In this document: piece by piece, positions 41,169 through 48,513 of the stretch | Numbering within the stretch: the first letter of the stretch is position 1 | How the letters are laid out: every line of letters begins with the position of its first letter | NCBI RefSeq assembly: GCF_021129235.1 | Contig: NZ_JAJOMA010000002.1 | Span: forward strand, 356,808-420,807 | Direction: 5' to 3' | Source: Kineosporia mesophila | GTDB lineage: Bacteria > Actinomycetota > Actinomycetes > Actinomycetales > Kineosporiaceae | Length of the DNA stretch: 64,000 nucleotides | The notes under the pieces: generated by a model | What the model was told of the DNA's origin: nothing | The model's database searches: none | What the model saw: only the letters and a program-made list of their open reading frames with translations | Translations under genes and position numbers: made by a program

Positions 41169-41184
41169 GGGGACCTTCGGACCT
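41169..41184 (+). promoter_or_regulatory. DosR/DevR-like box before universal stress gene 1
   Basis: GGGGACCTTCGGACCT, about 70 bp before the start codon at 41256. It resembles the GGGAC-type boxes that DosR/DevR regulators use ahead of universal stress genes in actinobacteria. Confidence 0.55.
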
Positions 41185-41255
41185 GTGCTGTGTCGCGCAA
41201 CGGGCGGACGGTAGAGGTATCCGAATTCCGGCTCCCTTATCCGGAGGAGAACGTC

Positions 41256-41705
41256 ATGTTCGAACGCGTCCTGGTGGCGGTCGACGGGTCCCCCTGTGCT
41301 GATTACGCTTTCGGGATCGCCCGGGCCATGGTCAACCGGGAGCTCGGGCACGAGCTGACGGTGGTGCACGTGGCGCGGTCGGTGAACGGCCGGCCCCTGG
41401 TGACCGCCGACGACCTGGACCTGCGCGAACGGCTGGGTCAGACCGTGGCGAAGCTGCTGGCCGAGGGGGTGAAGACCCGGATGGAGACCCCGACGGCGTT
41501 CCACGGTGGACCGGCCTTCGCGATCGCCGAGGTCGCCGACCAGGTCGACGCCGACGTCATCGTGGTCGGTGCCAGCGGTGTGCGGAAGCTGGGTGGCGCG
41601 GTGCTGGGTGACGCTGTGCTCGGTGACGTGCCGGTGCGCCTGCTGCGGAACGCGGGCCGGCCTGTGCTCGTGATCCCGATGCCGAAGGCCTGTTTCGACG
41701 ACTGA
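41256..41705 (+). CDS. Universal stress protein (single UspA domain)
   Basis: 149 residues from ATG 41256 after GGAGGAGA. MFERVLVAVDGSPCADYAF opens the domain, and DVIVVGASGVRKLGG...RLLRNAGRPVLVIP is the C-terminal nucleotide-binding strand/loop. UspA dimers bind ATP or other nucleotides and help survival under hypoxia or stasis. It is followed 108 bp later by a second, more divergent universal stress gene. Confidence 0.9.
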   Translation: MFERVLVAVDGSPCADYAFGIARAMVNRELGHELTVVHVARSVNGRPLVTADDLDLRERLGQTVAKLLAEGVKTRMETPTAFHGGPAFAIAEVADQVDADVIVVGASGVRKLGGAVLGDAVLGDVPVRLLRNAGRPVLVIPMPKACFDD

Positions 41706-41738
41706 GGCGATGTCCTGGACCTTTCGGCGTGGTCCGGT

Positions 41739-41754
41739 GAGGACCTTCAGCTCT
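41739..41754 (+). promoter_or_regulatory. DosR/DevR-like half box before universal stress gene 2
   Basis: GAGGACCTTCAGCTCT, 60 bp before the start at 41814. A second partial match, TGGACCTTTCGG, lies at 41717-41728. Confidence 0.4.
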
Positions 41755-41813
41755 GACGGCACAGGACGTGCTGCGTCAGTCTCGTGAGACGAACAGTCCC
41801 GAGGGGGTGCACG

Positions 41814-42746
41814 ATGACCGGGAACGTCGGGCGCACGGGCCCGGACGATCTCAGCGGCGTGATACTGGGTTTCGACGCCGGGTGGGACGATCCACGTCCG
41901 CTGAGGATCGCCGCCGACGAGGCGCACCTGCGTCAGGAGCCGTTGTCCATCGTCACGGTGTCGCGAGCGGACCTGAACGCCGTGGTACCCAGGGCCCGCG
42001 CGGGACGGGACACGCTCGGCCCGACCTGGTCGGAGTCCGAGACACGCCGCAGTCTGCGCGCGGCCGGACGGGCGGCGCGGGCCCGTCACGACGATCTGCC
42101 CGTCTCCACCACCCACCTCACCCTGGACGACATCGGCCGGTTCGGACGTTCGGCGACCGGGGCGTCCTTGCTGGTACTCGGTGGGAGCGACCAGTTCGGC
42201 GGGCGCCGGCACGAGAGCAACCTCCTGATGGAGGTCACCGGCTGCCCGACGCTGATCGTGCCCACCCACCGGTCCGCGGCCCGGTCCCGCCGGCCCGTCC
42301 GGGAGACCGAGATCGACGACCGGGGGCCGGTTCTGGCGGCCGTACCGGGTGGACGGCGCGGGGTCGAGGTGATCCGGCACGCCGAGGAGGAACGTCAGCG
42401 CCGCGGCCGGCCCCTGCACCTGCTGCACGCCTTCGACCTGATGCCCGGCGAAAGACGTTCCCACGCCATGCGTCGCGCCGCCGACCAGATGATGGCCTCG
42501 ATCGAGCAGGCGGGCCTGGACGCCGGGGCTCCCTGGAGCGTCACCCTGGCCCGGGAACCGGCCGGGGCCGCCATTCGGGAACGGGCGGCCCAGGCCGGGC
42601 TGGTGGTGCTGGGTAACCGGGCGGGAACGATGAACGACCTGGTCGGCGACCTGCTGGACCGGCTGATGTGCCCGGTGCTGCTGCTCCCGGCCGATCGTCG
42701 CCCGGCGCGGGCTGCGCTCCTGAAAGGTGTCAGTCGGCGGACTTGA
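41814..42746 (+). CDS. Divergent tandem universal stress protein
   Basis: 310 residues from ATG 41814 (GAGGGGG upstream). Two UspA-like halves: residues ~1-155 (GVILGFDAGWDD... LLVLGGSDQFGG... CPTLIVPTH) and ~170-305 (PVLAAVPGGRRGVEVIRHA... LVVLGNRAGTMNDL...CPVLLLPADR). The second half keeps a GNRAG...-type nucleotide loop; the first is degenerate (GGSDQFGGRRHES). It ends with a 17-nt antisense overlap with the Ser/Thr kinase gene. Confidence 0.82.
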   Translation: MTGNVGRTGPDDLSGVILGFDAGWDDPRPLRIAADEAHLRQEPLSIVTVSRADLNAVVPRARAGRDTLGPTWSESETRRSLRAAGRAARARHDDLPVSTTHLTLDDIGRFGRSATGASLLVLGGSDQFGGRRHESNLLMEVTGCPTLIVPTHRSAARSRRPVRETEIDDRGPVLAAVPGGRRGVEVIRHAEEERQRRGRPLHLLHAFDLMPGERRSHAMRRAADQMMASIEQAGLDAGAPWSVTLAREPAGAAIRERAAQAGLVVLGNRAGTMNDLVGDLLDRLMCPVLLLPADRRPARAALLKGVSRRT

Positions 42747-45700
42747 ACGACTCGGTCATGACCTCGAAGTCGTCTTTCATCGATTTCCAGTCGTCGGCCG
42801 GGGTGGTCCAGACCAGGGCGTACGCGCGATGGTTGCTGACCCGGATGTTCCGGTTGATCACGTGCCGCTTGCCGCTGGAGGGCTGCCAGGTGTACTCCCA
42901 GTCGGCGGCGTTCCAGTCGCGGTACTTCACCCGCTTGAGGCTGATCAGCTTGTAGCCGCTGTAGAGCTGGTCGGCCGAGGGCTCCCGGGCCTTCCAGTCC
43001 GTGTAGGCGTCGGCCTTCGGTTGGGTCGTGGTGTCGACCTGGAGGAACGCGCCGCCCTTCGGGTCCTTGAAGTACACGCTGGTGTTCTTCGTCGACCGCA
43101 CCCAGCCCTTCGGGATCGCGACACTGAAGCCGGTCTTGTCCTTGCGCAGGCTGGAACCGGACGGGATCGCCGGGGAATCGTTCTTCTGGGGGCTGTCGTC
43201 GGAGCCGCTCTTCTTCCCGCCACCATCATCGTCCGATGTCTTGCTGGTTGCCTCGGGTGTGCTGGCCGCGGGAGAGCTTTCGGCCGTGGGCGAGCTTTCG
43301 GACGTCGTGGTCGGCGCTGCCCCTGCGGTCGCCGTCGCGGCGGGGCTGGTGGTGCTGGCGGACGAGGTGGCCCCGTCCTTGTCGTCCCCACCCAGGTTGA
43401 GCGTGAAAACGGTGGCCACGGCCACGATGACGGCCAGCAGCAGGGCGATCAGGGCCCGGCGGGTCGGGAAGGCTGACTGGGCAGTCTCTTTCGGTTTCGC
43501 GGTAGGGGTATTGCTGGCTGGAGGCGGCGGCGGGACGTGAGTGGCCGACGTGACCAGGCCTGTCGGGGCCGACGGTGCGGAGGCTGAGGGCTGTGGGGCC
43601 TTCGGAGCCGTAGTCGAGACCTGCTGGGCCGCCGGGGCTGGATCTGATACTGCCCGGGACGGCTGGACGGTCTCGGTTTCTTCCCGGGGCAACTGGGCCG
43701 TCGGGTCTGAGGGGGCGGCCGGTTGTTGTGCCGGGACCGAAGTCAGTCCGAGGGCCGCGGGGAGGCCGAGATCCGCGGGATGGGTGAGATCGGGGGCGCT
43801 CGGCGGGGGTACGGCCGGCGTGGGGGAGGAGTCGCCGGTACGGGAAGGCTGGGGCGGGCTCGGCTCGTCGTCGGCCGCCGGGTCCGGAACGGTGTCCGGG
43901 GTGGTGGCAGCGTCCGGACTGGTGGCAGCGTCCGGGGCAATGCCGGTTCCAGTGCCGCTCTCCGCCACGGTGCCAGTGTCAGAACCGATGGCAGTCCCGG
44001 CAGCGGAGCCAGTTTCAGCGGTGGTGCCGGTTTCAGGGGTGTCGGCATCAGTAGTGGTGCTGGCCGCAGCAGCGCCACCCTTAGCAGCGGTGCCAGTTCC
44101 AGCAGAGCGGGCTTCAGCAGCGGTGCCAGTTCCAGCAGAGCGGGCTTCAGCAGCGGTGCCAGTTCCAGCAGAGCGGGCTTCAGCAGCGGTGCCAGTTCCA
44201 GCAGAGCGGGCTTCAGCGGTGGTACCAGTTCCAGCAGAGCCGGTTTCAGCGGTGGTACCAGTTTCAGCGGTGGTGCCGACACCTGTGGGGGTGGCTTCAG
44301 AAGCAGTGTCGGTTCCAGCAGTGATGTCAGACCGGGAACCGGTACTGGCATCAGGCGGGGAAACCGGGTCGGTTCCAGGGGAGGAGCCAGCCTTGGCGCT
44401 GGTGTCGGGGGTCGCGCCAGTTTCGGACGTGGAGGCGCTGCCCTTTGATGATCCGGTGCCGATTTCGGAAACGGTGCCTGCGGTGGAGGCGGCGTCAGCC
44501 TCGGAAGCGGCCTCGGTGGGTGTGTCTGACGCGGATGAGGTCTCCGTTGCGGGCCCGTTGCTGGGGGCAACCGCGGCAGCGAGGCCGGCTTCGGCTTCGT
44601 CCTCGGAAGTGGTGCCGGCCTCAGGGGCGGTGCCCGGTTCCGATGCGGCGCCACCTTCAGGACCGGTGGTGGCTTCAGGAGTGATGCCATCTCCGGGAGC
44701 GGCGACCGGTTCGGGGTCGGTGTCAGCGGTGGAGCTGGTGCCGACCTCAGAACGGGTGAATTCTTCAGCGCCGGTGAGAGCTTCGGCAGCGTCCGGGGTG
44801 GCCGTGGCGGTCGCCGCAGCGTCCGGGGTGGCCGTGGCTGTCGCCGCGGCGTCGGTCCGGGCGGGTTTGGGCTCGGCTCGGGAGATCTCGGGTTCGGTCG
44901 TTGCCGGGGATCCGGGATCGCTGGTGGTGCCGGACCGGTCCGGCGTCTTGCTGTCGCTCTGGTCGGCCGGGGTGCTCGTGCCGGGAGCGGAGGTGGCCGG
45001 GGCCGGGGTGCTCGGCTCGGGGGTGACCGTCGGGGTGGCTGTCGACGCTGAGGTCGCTGCGGCGCCGCTCACGAGGGCCGAGGCTGTGGCAATGCCGGCT
45101 GCTGTCTTGCCTTCGGGTGTGTCTGCGGTGGGGGCGACGTCCTGGGAGATTGCGTCGGCCGACTGCTGGGTTTCGCGCGAGGTGGGGTCTGCTGCGGGGG
45201 CGGTGGACCGTTCCTCGGGCGCGTTGTCCGGGGCCGGCTCGGTCTCGCCGGCGGGCGCGGCGTCTTCGGGGGCGGCACTGTCAACGGACGGGGCCTGGTC
45301 GGACTTGGCCTGGTCGGACTGGGCTCCGTCAGACGCGGTGCTCGGCTCGACCGGGTCCGGGGGGTTGCTCTCGACGGTGCCGGTGTCGGGGGCGTCTTGC
45401 TCGGTGGGGCTCACGTCCGCGGGGGTCTGGCCGGGAGTTTCCTGCTCGGTGGAGTTCTGCCCCGTGCTGCTCTGGGCGCTGTGGTCGTCGTCCACCCGGG
45501 CCGGGGGGTCTTCTGCTGTCGGGGGGTCTTCTGCTGTCGGGGCGGAGGGGCTCGCTGCTTCGGCCCAGGGCTCGGCGGGGACAGGCTTGCGCCCGGGTGC
45601 GGCGGCGGGCGGGTTGCTCGCGTGGCCGGGGGCCTCGACGGCTGCGTCTTCGGGTTCCGCGTCTTCGGGCACGGAACCCGGGTCGATCGTGGTGCGGGAC

Positions 45701-46644
45701 AGCTCGGCGTCGAGGGCGGCGTTCTCGGCCGGGATGCCGGTGGGCAGGATGATGGCGGTGGGCTCGTCGCGGGAGCTGTCGTCGGCCATCTGCTGTTCGA
45801 GCTCGAACTTGGCCTGACGCAGCATGGCCCGGGTGTGCTGGAGGTTGGGCCGGGCGTACGGGTCTTTGGTCAGCATCGCCGCGATGGCGGGGGCCAGGGG
45901 GCCGGCGTGGACGGCGGGCGGGGCGAGCTCGTTGACGATGGCCGTCAGCGTGAGCAGCTGGGTCTGGCGGCGGAACGGGGGCGCGCCCTCGGTGGCCGCG
46001 AACAGCGTGGCCCCGAGCGACCACAGGTCGCACTTCGGGCTGGGACGGTCGCCGCGGGCCCGCTCGGGGGACATGTAGCTCGGCGAGCCGACGGCGATAC
46101 CGGTGGTGGAGAGCGTGGTCTCGTCGCTCATGCTGGCGATGCCGAAGTCGGTGAGCACGGCGCGGCCGCTGCGCGTCAGCATCACGTTCGCGGGCTTGAC
46201 GTCGCGGTGCAGTACCCCGGCGCGGTGGGCGGCCCGGAGCGCGTCGATGAGGTCGACGGCGATGCCGATGATCGTGGCGAGGGGCAGGGGTTCCTCGTCG
46301 GCGAGGACCTCGCTGAGCGACCGGCCGTCGAGCAGCTCCATGACGATCCACGGACGTCCGTCGGCCTGGAAGACGTCGAAGACGGTGACGGCCGAAGGAT
46401 GGTTGATGCGCCCGGCGGCGCGCGCCTCGCGCAGCATCCACAGGGTCAGTTCCGCACGCTGGGCGTGGGTGACACCGGGAGCGGGCTGCAGCTCCTTGAT
46501 CGCGACGTCGCGGTTGAGCATCTCGTCGCGACCCCGCCACACCGCACCCATACCGCCGCGCCCGATCAGGTAACCGAGGCGGTATCTGCCGGCGAGAAGG
46601 TGGTCGGCGCCGGGAATCTGAGGTGGATAGCCAGACGTGGTCAT
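42730..46644 (-). CDS. Membrane Ser/Thr protein kinase with long repetitive linker
   Basis: 1304 residues from ATG 46644. Kinase domain ~20-285: glycine loop IGRGGMGAVW, Lys50 (VAIKEL), HRDVKPANVML, DFGIAS, SYMSPERA; all key residues are intact. A ~750-residue Ala/Thr/Ser/Pro-Glu-rich low-complexity linker follows, including the 11-residue repeat AEARSAGTGTA. One membrane helix (RALIALLLAVIVAVATVF, ~1060-1080) and a ~200-residue outer domain (GFSVAIPKGWVRS, FLQVDTTTQPKADAY, YEYTW-like WEYTWQPSSGKRH) complete it. There are no PASTA repeats. It probably transduces an envelope signal by phosphorylating cytoplasmic targets. Confidence 0.92.
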   Translation of the reverse strand: MTTSGYPPQIPGADHLLAGRYRLGYLIGRGGMGAVWRGRDEMLNRDVAIKELQPAPGVTHAQRAELTLWMLREARAAGRINHPSAVTVFDVFQADGRPWIVMELLDGRSLSEVLADEEPLPLATIIGIAVDLIDALRAAHRAGVLHRDVKPANVMLTRSGRAVLTDFGIASMSDETTLSTTGIAVGSPSYMSPERARGDRPSPKCDLWSLGATLFAATEGAPPFRRQTQLLTLTAIVNELAPPAVHAGPLAPAIAAMLTKDPYARPNLQHTRAMLRQAKFELEQQMADDSSRDEPTAIILPTGIPAENAALDAELSRTTIDPGSVPEDAEPEDAAVEAPGHASNPPAAAPGRKPVPAEPWAEAASPSAPTAEDPPTAEDPPARVDDDHSAQSSTGQNSTEQETPGQTPADVSPTEQDAPDTGTVESNPPDPVEPSTASDGAQSDQAKSDQAPSVDSAAPEDAAPAGETEPAPDNAPEERSTAPAADPTSRETQQSADAISQDVAPTADTPEGKTAAGIATASALVSGAAATSASTATPTVTPEPSTPAPATSAPGTSTPADQSDSKTPDRSGTTSDPGSPATTEPEISRAEPKPARTDAAATATATPDAAATATATPDAAEALTGAEEFTRSEVGTSSTADTDPEPVAAPGDGITPEATTGPEGGAASEPGTAPEAGTTSEDEAEAGLAAAVAPSNGPATETSSASDTPTEAASEADAASTAGTVSEIGTGSSKGSASTSETGATPDTSAKAGSSPGTDPVSPPDASTGSRSDITAGTDTASEATPTGVGTTAETGTTAETGSAGTGTTAEARSAGTGTAAEARSAGTGTAAEARSAGTGTAAEARSAGTGTAAKGGAAAASTTTDADTPETGTTAETGSAAGTAIGSDTGTVAESGTGTGIAPDAATSPDAATTPDTVPDPAADDEPSPPQPSRTGDSSPTPAVPPPSAPDLTHPADLGLPAALGLTSVPAQQPAAPSDPTAQLPREETETVQPSRAVSDPAPAAQQVSTTAPKAPQPSASAPSAPTGLVTSATHVPPPPPASNTPTAKPKETAQSAFPTRRALIALLLAVIVAVATVFTLNLGGDDKDGATSSASTTSPAATATAGAAPTTTSESSPTAESSPAASTPEATSKTSDDDGGGKKSGSDDSPQKNDSPAIPSGSSLRKDKTGFSVAIPKGWVRSTKNTSVYFKDPKGGAFLQVDTTTQPKADAYTDWKAREPSADQLYSGYKLISLKRVKYRDWNAADWEYTWQPSSGKRHVINRNIRVSNHRAYALVWTTPADDWKSMKDDFEVMTESFKSAD
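44083..44247. repeat. 33-bp tandem repeat inside the kinase linker
   Basis: Four exact copies and one degenerate copy of a 33-bp unit (AGCAGCGGTGCCAGTTCCAG...). Each unit encodes 11 residues, so copy-number change keeps the frame and only alters linker length. Confidence 0.9.
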
Positions 46645-46753
46645 GACGCGGTCGTCACCCCGCGCTCCTTCCGTCCGCAATAACGCAAAAGTAGACTCAA
46701 GTCACCGCTCGCGCCAAGACATGCCGAGCCATGGTGAACCGTACAAACCTGGC

Positions 46754-47430
46754 ATGAACGTGCTCCGGAAGCCAATCGGAGGGGGACTCACCGGCCGGTC
46801 AGGCCGAAGCTGGGCGACGCCCAGCCGGCCCGCCCGACTCGTGGAGAGTTCGATAACCCAGCTCGAAGCCGGTGAAGCCGCATCCCGCCGTGCCGTTCTC
46901 CGCATCCCGCCCGAGGTCAAAGCCCGTGCCCCGCAAGTTTTCGGCGAACCGAGAGCGCTCAGCCCGGTGCACCGCGTGCCGCTCGGCTCGGGCATCGACG
47001 TCGGGGGCGTGTTCTCCTACGAGGGGGCCCGCGCGGCCCTGACCCACCCGGCGCTGCTGCACGACGTCACCCCGGCCGAGGCCCTGCCGGCCGGGGCCGG
47101 TACCACCTCGCACAAGGTCGGGGTCGGGCTGGGCGGTTCGATGCTGCAGCTGGATCCGCCCGATCACACCCGGCTGCGCCGTCTCGTGGCGCCCGCCTTC
47201 AGCCCGCGCCGCACCCAGTTACTGGCCCGGCGGGTGCAGGAGATCACCGACGGGCTGCTGGACGCCCTGACCGGCCGGAGCGAAGTGGACCTGGTCGAGT
47301 CGTTCACCGCGCCCTGCTGAGGCGATTTCCGGATCTGCGCCCGGGGGTCCCGCAAGATGAGGTGCGCTGGATCCCGGCGGGCATGATGCGTGGCCCGCTG
47401 AACCTGCCGGTGCTGTTGATGCCCGAGTGA
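46754..47430 (+). pseudogene. Cytochrome P450 with large internal deletion
   Basis: The first ~188 codons are a P450 N-terminus ending in the C-helix block (LDPPDHTRLRRLVAPAFSPR, VDLVESFTAP) and then stop. A few bases later, in another frame, comes a P450 C-terminus: LLRRFPDLRPGVPQDEVRW, MMRGPLNLPVLLMPE, with stop at 47430. Everything between is gone: I-helix, ExxR and the heme-binding cysteine. So no heme enzyme can be made. The join is clean at both ends, which indicates a deletion of roughly 550-600 bp. Confidence 0.82.
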
Positions 47431-47512
47431 AGGAGCAAAAGGTTCATCTGGTGCACTAGCTGTCCCTTCTTGATCAAGGAGGGGCCGCTCGTGAACGGAG
47501 ACCCCGCACCAC

Positions 47513-48022
47513 ATGAACAGGCTCGGCCATCAAGCCGCCGCACAAGCCACCTGGCTCAGCGTCTGCACTGCTGAACGATTCCTCGGCGAACAAGCACTGA
47601 GCTGGCAGCACGTCGTGGCCGGCGCCATCGTCGCCTCCAGCATGTGCGCAGACGACTGGTCGCCGGACTCCGACCAGGGCGGGGTGATGGCGAAGATCAT
47701 CCCGGGCGGGCACCGCGGGCCCACCCACATGCCGGAACTCGTCGCCGGAGTGCTCTACCTGCTGACGGTGGTCGCCGGTGACGACCTGGACTGGTTCGTC
47801 ATCGCCGCCGCGGCCGCGTGGGGCTCCCACCTGGCGGTGGACTTCTTCTGGGGCGGCATCCCGTTCGGGATCCTCACCCTGATGGGCAACAAGAAACGGA
47901 TGGGCTTCAAGTTGAATACCGGGGGGCCGGCCGAGGAAGTGGTCACCTGGATCATGACCTTCGCCAGCGTGCCCCTGGCCTACCTGGCTCTCGGGGGACC
48001 GACTCCCTGGGTGACGGCCTGA
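47513..48022 (+). CDS. YdjM/DUF457-type membrane-bound metal-dependent hydrolase-like protein
   Basis: 169 residues. Conserved HRGPTHM near residue 69, a DDWSPDSDQGG metal-type loop before it, and HLAVDFFWGGIP after it, with hydrophobic helices between. This is the pattern of the YdjM family of inner-membrane putative metal-dependent hydrolases, several of which occur on phages and plasmids. It may have arrived by transfer, since it sits beside the deleted P450. No biochemical role is established here. Confidence 0.8.
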   Translation: MNRLGHQAAAQATWLSVCTAERFLGEQALSWQHVVAGAIVASSMCADDWSPDSDQGGVMAKIIPGGHRGPTHMPELVAGVLYLLTVVAGDDLDWFVIAAAAAWGSHLAVDFFWGGIPFGILTLMGNKKRMGFKLNTGGPAEEVVTWIMTFASVPLAYLALGGPTPWVTA

Positions 48023-48040
48023 ACATGCTCCACGAGTCGG

Positions 48041-48070
48041 CCGGTCCGGTGCCCGAGGGTGCCGGACCGG
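48041..48070 (+). terminator. Hairpin after the YdjM-like gene
   Basis: CCGGTCCGG / CCGGACCGG 9-bp arms with a 12-nt loop, 18 bp after the stop. Confidence 0.55.
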
Positions 48071-48496
48071 TGGTGTGACGCGTCCTCTGCTGTGCCTTTT
48101 CGGGTGACCGGCCGGAGATCGCCGAGCCGAGGAGGCCACCGGGAACGGCCGGTACCAGAGGTCGGCCAGGCCGGTCGGCAGGCACACCAGAGGCGAGCAG
48201 GATGCTCAGCGCGGGACCGGACATGCAGGCGATGTCGGTGGTGAACGACACCGAGGCGGGAGCAGGCCGATCAGGAGTGGACGTCCGTCAGCAATATGGT
48301 CGCGGCGAGATGGATGTCCAGTACGCCGGCCGGATCCCGGGTCGTCACAGGCGATGGCCTTCTCGCCCGACGCAGGAGACACATCGGCGGTCTTCCGATT
48401 TCTTCGTGACGACGTGTCCGGGGTCCGCGGTCGACCCGTCTTCGTGCTCCCCCACCTTTGATGCTCAAGGTCGCGACATCTGAGAACGACACGAAA
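48071..48496. other. Gap with no supported gene
   Basis: Short open frames exist on both strands, but none has a recognisable domain or good start. The last ~20 bp adjoin the DosR-like box of the GGDEF-EAL gene. Confidence 0.5.
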
Positions 48497-48513
48497 GGGT
48501 GACCTTCGGCCCC
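48497..48513 (+). promoter_or_regulatory. DosR/DevR-like box at the 5' end of the GGDEF-EAL frame
   Basis: GGGTGACCTTCGGCCCC matches the 41169 box except one base. It overlaps the furthest possible GTG (48499). If it is a true binding site, translation should begin further downstream (GTG 48535 or ATG 48544). Confidence 0.4.

Noticed and set aside
43541..45817. 758-codon Ser/Ala/Val-rich frame antisense to the kinase linker
   Set aside because: It is the complement of a low-complexity Ala/Thr/Glu linker; no start signal or domain.
48202..48483. Small plus-strand gene before the GGDEF-EAL gene
   Set aside because: No domain, poor start, odd composition, and it overlaps the likely promoter of the next gene.
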